From an uncultured bacterium (lineage in GTDB: Bacteria > Bacteroidota > Ignavibacteria > Kapaibacteriales > UBA4661): 64,000 nt of DNA. Under the pieces are notes generated by a model. The model ran no database searches. It worked only from the letters and a program-made list of their open reading frames with translations, and was not told where the DNA came from. The stretch is from the NCBI GenBank assembly GCA_937899715.1, contig CALCNX010000051.1, positions 1 to 64,000 of the forward strand, given 5' to 3'. Shown here one piece after another: positions 16,886 through 25,187 of the stretch (its first letter is position 1; each line of letters starts with the position of its first letter). A program made the position numbers and the translations under genes.

Positions 16886-19800
16886 TTACCGCATAATCAC
16901 TATCTGCCGTACAGCTCGTTTTGTACCTGCCTGCACAGCGCAGAAATACACACCCGGCTCTAAACCTTGTGTTCCGAGTATCACATCTGTTTCACCTGCT
17001 TGGAGAGCACCTTCATAGACGTTCACACGCTCTACACCCGTCGCCGTGTACAGTTTCATACTAATTTCTACCGTCTCGCTCACCATAACACGCACGGTAG
17101 CGGCATCTGAAGCAGGCTGCGGAAGAGCATTCACAATCGCCAGTGCCGTCGGCGTAGAAATGGTGCGCAGGCGAAGCGGCACATCGCAGCGAGAATCCAC
17201 CACCCGCACGGGCGCGATTCCCGCACCACGCAGAACGAGGGTGTCGCCAAGGCAATTCCCACCAATAATTAACGTATCGCGGTAGTCCTTTAGCTCAGTT
17301 GGCGCAAAGCAGACCGCGACGCTCCGTATCTCTCCGGGCGCTACGGTAAAAGGAAGTTGCGTGACCGGTAGTGAAAAATATTGATTCCGTTGCGGCGCAA
17401 GCGCAGGAAGCGAAAACGTCCTCAAACCAACATTACGATATTGAAGTGTTATGCAATTCGTCGTTCCGGCAATGGTCGTTTCAGTAAAAGCGCCAGTAGT
17501 GGTGCGGTCGCCGACGAGTTCCATGGTGAAGCCCGGAATTATATCGCGCAGTGTGAGCACGTTCCCCGAAGAGTCCCGTACTTGTAGCGTGTAGAGCGCG
17601 TCACGTCTGGGGTTTGTGACACTGATAATACTCCTTGTTCTCACGCCACCGATGCTATCGGTACGGAGCGTACAGTTCGTGAGCATTTCTGCCGTTACCG
17701 ATGCAATCCCGGATGAAAATGCGCCATCTTCGATAAAATCGAAGGCAATGCGCTGCCCGCATACATCCGGCTGCTGTTGAGAAGTTGGTGCAGTGCGGTC
17801 GGTTTGAGATTCAAAACTGACAATAGCCACCACGCGGTTTGCACACGTGCTGCCGACACGAAGTGTGTCGGTAAACGTGCCGTCTTGAAAGGCGCGATAA
17901 CTCACCCGCAGCGTATCGCTTGAACGGGCTGCTATGACGATAGGCAGTGTCGTCCCAACAATCTGCAAACCCACTGCCCCTTGCACAAAACGCAGGGTGG
18001 AAATAGTCTGAGCTGTCGATCCATAATTCGTAATGACAAGCGGAAACGTCCTTGTGCCGCCCGTTGGCACTTGAAACCGCAACAATGAAGGTGCTCCCGT
18101 AGCACCTTGTCCAGCCAATCCAACGGTAAAGCCAAATATCGGCACAGTTCGCTGCGTGATAAAGCCGACGGAATCCCGTGCCTCTATGCTAAAGCCGCCA
18201 TCGGAAAAGGTATTGATAAGGTCAGCACGGAAGCGCACCGAATCAGCATAGCGCATAAATGGCTCAACCGAGAGCCGTACATTGGCAAGTGTTGTGGGCA
18301 TAAGCGTTACGCGGTCAATACGCGAATCGGTTACAAGCGTGTCCAGCACAGCGCCGCTCACACCGAAGCACTCTGGGCGGAGTACGATTTGTGGTGGGTC
18401 GCGGTCGGGCGCAATGACGCGCAATTTTCCGCCGCCGATATAGCCATAGGAGTTTGCTTGCCCATATCCATAAACATAAATGCCAAAACCCGAATCTGCC
18501 TTCGCCGTGTGTACACCTGCGCTCACGCGAAAATTGCCATACACATAGCCGGAATTGACGATCGGGCGGAAAGCATTTTGTGGAACAGGCTGACCGTCAA
18601 ACTGCAATGACCCGGCACCGTTTGCGTGGATAACCATTGTTACATAATGCTCGGTGAAAGACTCATTGCTCGCCGCACCAACATCGCGCACACGGACATT
18701 GATAAATCGGTAGCCTTTGTCGTACTGCTCCACGGTCGGAATAACCATCATAAACGGGTCACCGACCTGAGGTCCCACACCACCGCCGAGACCGCTTGGA
18801 GTAGCAGTCTTTTTGAACTGAGCAACAAGTATTTGTTCGTTCGACGTGAGCCAGCCTTCCTGCGTAAGCGGCGCTTCGTAGAACTGCCCCGCGTTCAAGG
18901 TTGCCAGAGGCTGTCCGTTGAGCAGAACACGCGTATTGTCGTATGCTGCAAGCACACGATAAATATCGCTTCCAGCAACTGCTTGAATGGTAGGTTGAGC
19001 GTGCGGAACAATAAACACACTTTTGCCCCACGTCTCCAGAGGTGGTATTTGCTCTACAATGTGGTCGCGGGAACTGAGACTAGATTTGAATTGAATTGGC
19101 AAGAGCGCCCTTTGGTGGCTCCCAAAGACCGCCACAGGCTTTGTAGATTTCACACGCGAACCTGTCAAGTCTCCACGCCCGCCTTCGAGCCGCGTATCAG
19201 CTTGCAAAAGATAGCTTTCACCGCGCTGAAGCCGAATGGTCTGCGGTATGGTAGATTGGCTTGGATAGGTTGGGGTAGTGCGCGTGATAGTCACGTCGGT
19301 ATTATCCTCAACAGCCACAACAGCAAACTGGGAGGGCGTGTCATTCCCTACACTGTTGCCGAAAAATGGCACACCACTGCCGTCACTGGTGTAAGACATC
19401 ACAACGTAATCACGCCCAAGCGCCGGAACGGGTAGCACCAAATGTGCATCACTCGTGAAACGGGCTTGATTGAGAGCATAAACCGTTACTTCGTCATTTG
19501 CCTCTATGCGAAAATACTGCGGCGCGATTTTCTCGCTCTGCGAGAGCGGATTCAGGCTTTGGTTGCTATTGAAACCTTCCAATTCCAGATTGCCGTAATT
19601 GATGGAAAACGAATAAATCTGCGTTGGGTCGGTAAGTGAAAACGCCCGTACTGTCTCACTACCAAAGCGGTCGCGGTAGGTGATACGTCCGCTTGTGGCT
19701 TTGTCGCAGGTAACGAAAATAAAGAGCGAATCTCGTGTATTCGATGTGTCACGTGCCTCCTCATGAAAATTTGGTAAAAAAACCATATAAAAATCCTTAC

Positions 19801-19927
19801 CCCGACTGGAGCGTGCCGTGTCATTGCGCGACGATGTAGGCTGCGCGAGCGCTACAGCACTTAGGCAAAACACGCCAAACAACGAGAGAACAGAAAACCG
19901 AAATACAATATTATTTCTGAGGAGCAT
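16886..19927 (-). CDS. Secreted IgGFc-binding-domain-like protein with T9SS sorting domain
   Basis: A 1,013-residue cell-surface or secreted protein. It starts with a signal peptide (MLLRNNIVFRF then a hydrophobic core ending AVALAQ). Residues about 40-430 resemble the IgGFc-binding N-terminal domain found in many FCB surface proteins, with GKDFYMVFLPNF at its start and repeated strands such as DNTDVTITRTTP and VAVFGSHQRA. The middle and C-terminal thirds are beta-sandwich repeats with paired cysteines (for example RPECFG, STCANR, PDVCGQRIAF). The end has a type IX sorting domain (NALPQPASDAATVRVMV ... LEPGVYFCAVQAG). ATG at 19927 was preferred because the signal peptide begins there; the frame is open 24 codons further. 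IgGFc binding itself is only a domain name and is not implied for this bacterium. Confidence 0.85.
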   Translation of the reverse strand: MLLRNNIVFRFSVLSLFGVFCLSAVALAQPTSSRNDTARSSRGKDFYMVFLPNFHEEARDTSNTRDSLFIFVTCDKATSGRITYRDRFGSETVRAFSLTDPTQIYSFSINYGNLELEGFNSNQSLNPLSQSEKIAPQYFRIEANDEVTVYALNQARFTSDAHLVLPVPALGRDYVVMSYTSDGSGVPFFGNSVGNDTPSQFAVVAVEDNTDVTITRTTPTYPSQSTIPQTIRLQRGESYLLQADTRLEGGRGDLTGSRVKSTKPVAVFGSHQRALLPIQFKSSLSSRDHIVEQIPPLETWGKSVFIVPHAQPTIQAVAGSDIYRVLAAYDNTRVLLNGQPLATLNAGQFYEAPLTQEGWLTSNEQILVAQFKKTATPSGLGGGVGPQVGDPFMMVIPTVEQYDKGYRFINVRVRDVGAASNESFTEHYVTMVIHANGAGSLQFDGQPVPQNAFRPIVNSGYVYGNFRVSAGVHTAKADSGFGIYVYGYGQANSYGYIGGGKLRVIAPDRDPPQIVLRPECFGVSGAVLDTLVTDSRIDRVTLMPTTLANVRLSVEPFMRYADSVRFRADLINTFSDGGFSIEARDSVGFITQRTVPIFGFTVGLAGQGATGAPSLLRFQVPTGGTRTFPLVITNYGSTAQTISTLRFVQGAVGLQIVGTTLPIVIAARSSDTLRVSYRAFQDGTFTDTLRVGSTCANRVVAIVSFESQTDRTAPTSQQQPDVCGQRIAFDFIEDGAFSSGIASVTAEMLTNCTLRTDSIGGVRTRSIISVTNPRRDALYTLQVRDSSGNVLTLRDIIPGFTMELVGDRTTTGAFTETTIAGTTNCITLQYRNVGLRTFSLPALAPQRNQYFSLPVTQLPFTVAPGEIRSVAVCFAPTELKDYRDTLIIGGNCLGDTLVLRGAGIAPVRVVDSRCDVPLRLRTISTPTALAIVNALPQPASDAATVRVMVSETVEISMKLYTATGVERVNVYEGALQAGETDVILGTQGLEPGVYFCAVQAGTKRAVRQIVIMR

Positions 19928-20036
19928 GGTTTTAATAAAATTTGCGGTGAATAATGGTGAACAAGCAAGAGAAAAAGGCATTTGACAATACACCTGCACA
20001 AGATAAAGTGTTGTGGAGAGAAGAAGGTTACGGGTG

Positions 20037-20064
20037 CAAACTTAAATTACAAAAAAAGAACCAA
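20037..20064 (-). promoter_or_regulatory. Candidate Bacteroidota-type promoter for the IgGFc-like gene
   Basis: On the minus strand TTG (20062-20064) is separated by 17 bases from TAAGTTTG (20037-20044), matching the TTG/TAnnTTTG pattern at the short end of the reported spacing. The predicted leader is about 100 bases. Confidence 0.35.
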
Positions 20065-20116
20065 GGTACGGATAGAGCTGTGCAAAAAAATATGCTTAAC
20101 ACTCTTTAACACTTCC

Positions 20117-20150
20117 TTTGCCCAAAGTCCTTGATTTTTCCGTAACTTTG
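20117..20150 (+). promoter_or_regulatory. Candidate Bacteroidota-type promoter for the processing protease
   Basis: TTTG (20117-20120) and TAACTTTG (20143-20150) with 22 bases between them, about 80 bases before the ATG at 20235. The -7 element is a full match; the spacing is slightly long. Confidence 0.35.
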
Positions 20151-20234
20151 TGGTGCAATGAAGCGTCTAAACGGTGTTATGCGCTTTTTCAATTTCTACC
20201 GTTTTTATTCTTTCCAATTTTCCCCACAACAACC

Positions 20235-21839
20235 ATGAACAAACGACTTTGGCTTACTGCCGCAGCATTTCTGGTCTTAGGCGTTGCAGGCGGTATGCTC
20301 TTGCAACCCGCGACTTCGCAGGATGAATGGTCTTTGCAGGCATACAAACTTAACGATGTCTTGCAGTATATTTCACTATATCATGTTGATAAAAATGATG
20401 CCGTAAAAGTCGGGGAAAGCGCTGTGCGCGGCGCATTAGACCAACTGAACGACCCGTATGCCGATTACCTGCCGGCAAAGCAAAAAGAAAATTTTGACGA
20501 CGCATTTCGCGGCAATTACTTCGGTATCGGGATTCGCTTTGGTATTCTAAAAGACACGCTCACCGTCATTACGCCGCTTTTCGACGGTCCAAGTGAAAAA
20601 GTGGGATTGCTCTGCGGTGATAAAATCGTTAAAATTAACGGCGAAAATGCAGTTGGCATCAAACAAGACAGCGTACCGCGCAAACTCAAGGGTCCGCTTG
20701 GCACGAAGGTCATCGTAACGGTCAAACGCGCCGGCTCCGATAAACTCACCGATATTGAAATCACCCGCAGCCAAATCAATACGCCTGCGCTTGTGGCGTG
20801 CTATATGATTGACAAAGAAACGGGCTACATTTTCATTGACCGCTTTGCTGCTACCACAACGCAAGATGTGGTCGAAGGTGTAAAGAGCCTCAAGAAGCAA
20901 GGAATGAAGCGTCTTGTGCTAGATTTGCGGAATAACCCGGGCGGCTACCTCGACCAAGCATGGCGTTTGGCAGACGAGTTCATCAAAGCAGGCAGTACGC
21001 TTGTCTATACCAAAGACCGCAGCGAGCAAGTCCGTGAATCGTACCCATCCACAGCCGCCGGAAATCTTGAAGATTTGCCGTTGGTAGTCTTGGTTAATGG
21101 TGGTTCTGCCTCAGCAAGCGAAATTGTCTCCGGTGCAATTCAAGACCTTGACCGTGGTATTGTTGTTGGCGAGACTACATTTGGCAAGGGCTTGGTTCAG
21201 CAATTTTTCCCACTGCGTGACGGCTCTTCGATAAAATTGACTACCGCTAAATACTACACGCCGTCAGGTCGCCTCATTCAACGCGCTTTCAAGGACAAAA
21301 AATCGTATAATGCTCAAGACGGGCGCATTGACCTCCAAGAAGGAGCAAATTTTGAGCATGCCCGCGAAAATGCTGACTCCTCACGCCCAACATTCAAAAC
21401 TGCGAATGGTCGCAAGGTAGTCGGTGGCGGCGGCATTGTACCGGATTATGTTGTCAAAAGCGATACTGTTGGCAAACTCTACCAATCCCTTGCACGAGGC
21501 GGTGTGTTCCCCGAAGCAACGCAAGACTATATCTTGAAGCATGGGAATGACATCCGCAAAAAATACGGTAAAGACTTGAAAGCATTCTTGACTGGCTACA
21601 AGGTTGACGATACGCTTTTGAACACCTACAAAGAACTTGCAAAAGAGAAAAAAGTAGAGTGGAATGCCGAGCAATGGGACAAAGAAGAGGCGATGCTGCG
21701 CACGACCATGAAGGGCATGGTTGCAAGTTTCATCTGGAATTGGCAGGATAGCGCATTCATCATTGCACTTATTCAAAACAAGCAATTAGAAAAAGCACTG
21801 ACGCTCTTTCCTGAAGCCTCGAAAATGGCGAAATTGTAA
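20235..21839 (+). CDS. C-terminal processing peptidase (S41 family, CtpA/Prc-like)
   Basis: A periplasmic serine protease that recognises hydrophobic C-termini through a PDZ domain. The 534-residue protein begins with a signal anchor (MNKRLWLTAAAFLVLGVAGGMLL), then an N-terminal helical part, a PDZ domain (about 95-170, GNYFGIGIRFG ... GDKIVKING) and the S41 core. The catalytic dyad is visible: Ser293 in VNGGSASASE and Lys318 in TFGKGLVQ. The 25-residue spacing equals that of D1-processing protease and Prc. About 150 further residues after the core (about 390-534) are unusually long and helical. The frame is open 39 codons before the chosen ATG, but the signal sequence starts there. It lies directly upstream of the rpmH cluster, separated by 193 bases with a promoter, so it is its own unit. 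Confidence 0.9.
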   Translation: MNKRLWLTAAAFLVLGVAGGMLLQPATSQDEWSLQAYKLNDVLQYISLYHVDKNDAVKVGESAVRGALDQLNDPYADYLPAKQKENFDDAFRGNYFGIGIRFGILKDTLTVITPLFDGPSEKVGLLCGDKIVKINGENAVGIKQDSVPRKLKGPLGTKVIVTVKRAGSDKLTDIEITRSQINTPALVACYMIDKETGYIFIDRFAATTTQDVVEGVKSLKKQGMKRLVLDLRNNPGGYLDQAWRLADEFIKAGSTLVYTKDRSEQVRESYPSTAAGNLEDLPLVVLVNGGSASASEIVSGAIQDLDRGIVVGETTFGKGLVQQFFPLRDGSSIKLTTAKYYTPSGRLIQRAFKDKKSYNAQDGRIDLQEGANFEHARENADSSRPTFKTANGRKVVGGGGIVPDYVVKSDTVGKLYQSLARGGVFPEATQDYILKHGNDIRKKYGKDLKAFLTGYKVDDTLLNTYKELAKEKKVEWNAEQWDKEEAMLRTTMKGMVASFIWNWQDSAFIIALIQNKQLEKALTLFPEASKMAKL

Positions 21840-21936
21840 AGTTCTAACGAGCTTTTGAGCGCACAATGCTGAGTTTTTGATGAATGGTTGCTGCGGGGCG
21901 TAGTGAAATTTTGCGAACGTTCATTAGAAAAAAATG

Positions 21937-21967
21937 CTGTGTATTTCACAAAATTTTACTATGTTTG
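21937..21967 (+). promoter_or_regulatory. Candidate promoter for the rpmH-rnpA-yidD-yidC cluster
   Basis: A full TAnnTTTG match (TATGTTTG, 21960-21967) lies about 65 bases before rpmH, with CTG (21937-21939) 20 bases upstream where TTG is expected. One base departs from the -33 consensus. Confidence 0.45.
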
Positions 21968-22032
21968 TAGTCTTTCGCTAAAGTACCGCAAAAACAATTA
22001 TTCGTTTTTCACTGTTATTTCAATAACGCACA

Positions 22033-22188
22033 ATGAAACGCACGTTCCAACCCAGCAAGATCCGCCGCCGCCGAGTACACGGCTTCCGCGCGCGCATGGC
22101 TACCAAAAACGGACGCAAAGTCCTCGCGGCACGCCGCGCTAAAGGGCGTCACCGCCTCACCGTTAGTGATGAACCACGCAACGGTTAA
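22033..22188 (+). CDS. rpmH: 50S ribosomal protein L34
   Basis: A 51-residue, very basic ribosomal protein beginning MKRTFQPSKIRRRRVHGFRARM and containing the conserved TKNGRKVLAARRAKGRHRLTVSD stretch (split here only by description). It binds 23S rRNA in the large subunit. It heads the classic rpmH-rnpA-yidD-yidC order that often flanks oriC; dnaA is not upstream here and I see no cluster of DnaA boxes in the 193-base gap before it. The C-terminus is a few residues longer (EPRNG) than in many bacteria. The gap to rnpA is 141 bases, longer than usual, and holds a hairpin. Confidence 0.97.
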   Translation: MKRTFQPSKIRRRRVHGFRARMATKNGRKVLAARRAKGRHRLTVSDEPRNG

Positions 22189-22234
22189 TCGGCTTTGCAC
22201 TTCCCCCAATCGGTAATAATTAGCTATTACTTTT

Positions 22235-22263
22235 CAGGCGCATGAATACTCTTCTTGCGCCTG
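22235..22263 (+). other. Hairpin between rpmH and rnpA
   Basis: A perfect 8-bp stem (CAGGCGCA, 22235-22242; TGCGCCTG, 22256-22263) with a 13-base loop and no following T-run. It may be an attenuator or processing site that sets L34 and RNase P protein at different levels (inference). Confidence 0.45.
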
Positions 22264-22329
22264 ATTTGTGTTTAGCACTTTGGTAGTGGGGAACACATTC
22301 AGCACTTTTGGCATCAATTATTTTTCCCA

Positions 22330-22818
22330 ATGGCAACACAGAACGTCCGCATTGCACCGCTGAAAGGACACGGTACATTTGATATTGTCTTTGAGCATGG
22401 CGCACGGTTTGCTTATCGCGGCGTGACGGGATTTATTCTTTTTCGCCATACGCTCTCAGCGCTCAAAACGTCATTGCCTGATACCGCCAAGTTTGCAGCC
22501 CCCCCAGCAAATACGTTACTTGTGGGCGTAGGAGCCAAGCGGCGCACACGCCCCGCCGCTATGCGAAACCGCATTAAGCGGATTCTTCGCGCTGCGGTGC
22601 AAAATGCCCTTTGGGAAGCGAGCGCAATGCCCTTTCATGGAGAGAAAGAACCATTCCCGATTGCTGCTATTGTGCTTATTTGCAACATCATTCCCGACAA
22701 GCCGTCTCTACTACATCTGGCGGAAATTCAGCCGCTTGTCGAGCGTATTTTTCAAAATGCGGAGCGGTATTATCGTTCAAGAACACACTCCGTCACTGAA
22801 ACACAGACATTACCATGA
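22330..22818 (+). CDS. rnpA: Ribonuclease P protein component
   Basis: The protein subunit of RNase P, which helps the catalytic RNA cut 5' leaders from pre-tRNA. At 162 residues it is somewhat longer than the usual 110-130. The diagnostic basic helix is clear (AAMRNRIKRILRAAVQNAL, residues about 78-96), preceded by the central-cleft strands (GFILFRHT and LLVGVGAKRRTRPA). The start is ATG at 22330. The 3' end overlaps yidD by 4 bases (ATGA), so the two are translationally coupled. The extra length comes from an insertion before the RNR motif (KTSLPDTAKFAAPPANT) and a hydrophilic C-terminal tail. Context (rpmH before, yidD after) makes the call certain despite the divergence. Confidence 0.95.
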   Translation: MATQNVRIAPLKGHGTFDIVFEHGARFAYRGVTGFILFRHTLSALKTSLPDTAKFAAPPANTLLVGVGAKRRTRPAAMRNRIKRILRAAVQNALWEASAMPFHGEKEPFPIAAIVLICNIIPDKPSLLHLAEIQPLVERIFQNAERYYRSRTHSVTETQTLP

Positions 22819-23024
22819 AGTGGCTTGTACTCTTATTCTTGCGGTTCTACAAACGCATTATTTCGCCAATGCTCCCCGCAGCGTGTCGGTTCTATCCGAC
22901 CTGCTCGGTGTATGCCATTGAAGCAGTTGAGAAGCACGGTGCTTTTCGCGGCGGCTGGCTTGCCATAAAGCGTATCAGCAAATGCCATCCTTTTCATCTG
23001 GGCGGCGTTGACCTTGTTCCGTAA
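22815..23024 (+). CDS. yidD: Membrane protein insertion efficiency factor YidD
   Basis: A 69-residue membrane-associated protein that helps YidC-dependent insertion. It has the family hallmarks: an amphipathic N-terminal helix (LVLLFLRFYKRIISPML), then the conserved three-cysteine core CRFYPTCSVYAIEAV and SKCHPFHLGGVDLVP. Length is normal. It overlaps rnpA by 4 bases and is followed after 52 bases by yidC, the usual order. The 52-base gap contains the ATTCGTAATT-type repeat motif found in other intergenic regions of this window. Confidence 0.97.
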   Translation: MKWLVLLFLRFYKRIISPMLPAACRFYPTCSVYAIEAVEKHGAFRGGWLAIKRISKCHPFHLGGVDLVP

Positions 23025-23037
23025 TTTTTGCAATCTT

Positions 23038-23063
23038 AACTCGTAATTCCTAATTCGTCATTC
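23038..23063. repeat. ATTCGTAATT-family intergenic repeat before yidC
   Basis: CTCGTAATTCCTAATTCGTC followed by ATTCGTAC closely resembles the repeat units at 11155-11262 and at 42066-42092. It sits just before the yidC start codon. Confidence 0.6.
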
Positions 23064-23076
23064 GTACTTAAATTCT

Positions 23077-25053
23077 ATGGAACGAAAACAGTTTATCGGT
23101 TTTTTGCTTATCGCTATCATTGTCGCGGGCTATATGACCTGGACTTCCATCCAAGCGCCCCCACCTAAGCCAAAGCAGAGCGAGCAGCAAAGCGCTCAAG
23201 AGCAGAAATCGCAAGCGCAAAATGCTAAAGAGCAAAATACTCAACAGTCAGCCTCCTCAGAAACCACCCAATCGCCGGCTTCTTCGGGAACCCCGCAGCA
23301 AGCAGCAACGGGAGCGCCAAATAAAACAAATAACCCTCTTCACAGCAAATACGGCGCTCTCTACGACAAGCATCTTTCGGGTGTGAACGAATCTATTGTT
23401 GTCGAGAATGACCACATCAAAGCTCGCATCATTGCTGAAGGTGGAACGGTACGGTCGTGGCGCTTAAAAGAATTTAAGTCGTGGTATGGCGATACCGTAC
23501 AACTCGTTCCCTTCAAAAATCAGTTCGGTGCGCTTGGTATAAAATTCATTGACAGAAATGACGGACAAGGCGCTGCCACACGCGAAAGCAATGTTGTGGA
23601 CACACGCGAGCTTTACTTTGCGGTAAAAAACCCACGCGCGCCAGGGAACTACTTCCGCATATCGGGCAACGACTCCATATCCATCGTGGCGACCCTCGCG
23701 CTTGCCAACGGTGGTGTTATTGAGAAAACATACACTTTTTACGGGAATAGCTACCATACCAATCTTGCTGTTCGTATAAGCGGCATGGACGGCGTAATGG
23801 ACAAAAAATATACGCTCCTTTGGCAAAATGGCTTGCAGTTCCAAGAGAAAAATAGTGTGGATGAATCCAGCCAAGCAAAAGCGTGGCTCGCCCAGAATGG
23901 TACGGCTTCGGAAATTGATGCAGGCGGAGAGGCAAAACCCGTCGAAACCAATGGTGTGCTGGACTTTGCGGCGATTAAATCGAAGTATTTTGTGGCTGCT
24001 ATCAAGCCCTCGGCAGCACTGAGCAACGAAACGCTCCAAACAACGCTTACAGGCTATAAAATGAATGCTCCGCAAGAGGGCGTGCTGGAATACTACGACA
24101 TGAAAATTGATGTTCCCTATCGCAATAATCGTGTGGACAACTTCACGGTGTATATTGGTCCGGTGGACTATGAAGTGCTGAAGCCCTACGGGTTGGAATC
24201 AGCATTTAATTTTGCAAATCAGTCCTTTTTGGGTTTACAATATATTGCTCATCCGGTCGGTGAGTACTTTATTTTACCGCTTTTGCGATTTGTCTATAAG
24301 TTCATCGTCTCGAATTACGGCTTGGCGATTATCATTTTCTCGCTGGTAATGAAATTGCTGCTGCATCCGCTCACTGTCGGTCAGACACGCACCGCACAAA
24401 AGATGCAGTTACTTGCCCCAGAGATGGAAAAAATCAAGACGAAGTACAAGGATGATATGCAGAAACAGCAGCAGGAAACAATGGCGCTGTATAGTCAATA
24501 TGGCATCAATCCAGCCGGTGGGTGTCTGCCACTTGTGCTGCAAATCCCGATTTTTACGGCACTTTACAGCGTTTTTTCGTCCGATATTAGCCTTCGCCAA
24601 ACGCCGTTCTTCGGCTGGATACACGACCTTTCCATTGCCGATGAAATCATCCGCTTGCCCTTCAAACTGCCGCTTTTGAATGTGGATATTGTCTCCGGCT
24701 TGGCGATTGCATCCGGCCTGGCGATGTTCGCACAGCAATACGCAACCGTCAAAGACCCGCAGCAACGCGCGATGGTCTATCTAATGCCAGTAATGATGAC
24801 ATTTGGTTTTAGTGCTTTACCGGCAGGTTTATCGCTCTATTATTTCATGTTCAACATCCTGAGCGTAGCACAGCAATACTACGCGACACACTTTGCGAAA
24901 AATAAACTGACACTTGCTGACCTTAAAAAAGCACCAAAAAAAGAGGGCTGGCTGCAAAAACGCCTCCGCGAAGCACAAGAAGCCGCCGGACAGCAAGGAC
25001 GCTCACTCCCGGGGCAGTCGAATGGCAGCACGGGAAAAGATAAAAAACGATAA
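23077..25053 (+). CDS. yidC: Membrane protein insertase YidC
   Basis: Inserts and folds inner-membrane proteins, alone or with SecYEG. The 658-residue protein has the Gram-negative layout: an N-terminal membrane anchor (about 5-25), a long Gln/Ser/Ala-rich low-complexity linker (about 28-90), a periplasmic P1 beta-sandwich (about 105-385), then the five-helix Oxa1 core (about 405-610). In the core, LAIIIFSLVMKLLLHPLT carries the hydrophilic-groove region, and the cytoplasmic coiled-coil loop (MQLLAPEMEKIKTKYKDD) and NPAGGCLPLVLQIPIF are diagnostic. The tail is basic (KDKKR), suited to ribosome contact. It ends the rpmH-rnpA-yidD-yidC cluster; a strong terminator follows 32 bases later, and mnmE, often next, is absent. 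Confidence 0.97.
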   Translation: MERKQFIGFLLIAIIVAGYMTWTSIQAPPPKPKQSEQQSAQEQKSQAQNAKEQNTQQSASSETTQSPASSGTPQQAATGAPNKTNNPLHSKYGALYDKHLSGVNESIVVENDHIKARIIAEGGTVRSWRLKEFKSWYGDTVQLVPFKNQFGALGIKFIDRNDGQGAATRESNVVDTRELYFAVKNPRAPGNYFRISGNDSISIVATLALANGGVIEKTYTFYGNSYHTNLAVRISGMDGVMDKKYTLLWQNGLQFQEKNSVDESSQAKAWLAQNGTASEIDAGGEAKPVETNGVLDFAAIKSKYFVAAIKPSAALSNETLQTTLTGYKMNAPQEGVLEYYDMKIDVPYRNNRVDNFTVYIGPVDYEVLKPYGLESAFNFANQSFLGLQYIAHPVGEYFILPLLRFVYKFIVSNYGLAIIIFSLVMKLLLHPLTVGQTRTAQKMQLLAPEMEKIKTKYKDDMQKQQQETMALYSQYGINPAGGCLPLVLQIPIFTALYSVFSSDISLRQTPFFGWIHDLSIADEIIRLPFKLPLLNVDIVSGLAIASGLAMFAQQYATVKDPQQRAMVYLMPVMMTFGFSALPAGLSLYYFMFNILSVAQQYYATHFAKNKLTLADLKKAPKKEGWLQKRLREAQEAAGQQGRSLPGQSNGSTGKDKKR

Positions 25054-25084
25054 GACCTTCTAATCAGAACGTCTATGTCGCATC

Positions 25085-25142
25085 AAACCTCACTTGCTTC
25101 ACCAATCGCTCACACAAGAGCATTGCCGCAAGTGAGGTTTTT
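25085..25142 (+). terminator. Rho-independent terminator after yidC
   Basis: A perfect 13-bp stem (AAACCTCACTTGC, 25085-25097; GCAAGTGAGGTTT, 25128-25140) with a 30-base loop, ending in five T residues. It separates the yidC cluster from the dehydrogenase gene. Confidence 0.8.
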
Positions 25143-25187
25143 GCTAACAATCTATCACCGCTTTTGTGCAATATTTGAATTTACACT

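Larger units (their letters stand above)
19928..20234. other. Divergent intergenic region (307 bases)
   Basis: This gap separates the IgGFc-like gene (minus) from the processing protease (plus). It holds a candidate Bacteroidota-type promoter for each direction (given separately), an A-rich run around 20045-20060, and no reading frame or RNA that I can support. Confidence 0.6.

Noticed and set aside
18626..19435. A 269-codon open frame antisense to the IgGFc-like gene
   Set aside because: Shadow frame; composition is atypical for protein and the opposite strand has a clear signal peptide and domains.
21840..22032. Possible replication origin before rpmH
   Set aside because: No cluster of DnaA-box-like 9-mers and no dnaA gene; only the gene order hints at an origin.
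21888..22142. 84-codon frame covering rpmH in another frame
   Set aside because: The L34 sequence in the alternative frame is unmistakable.
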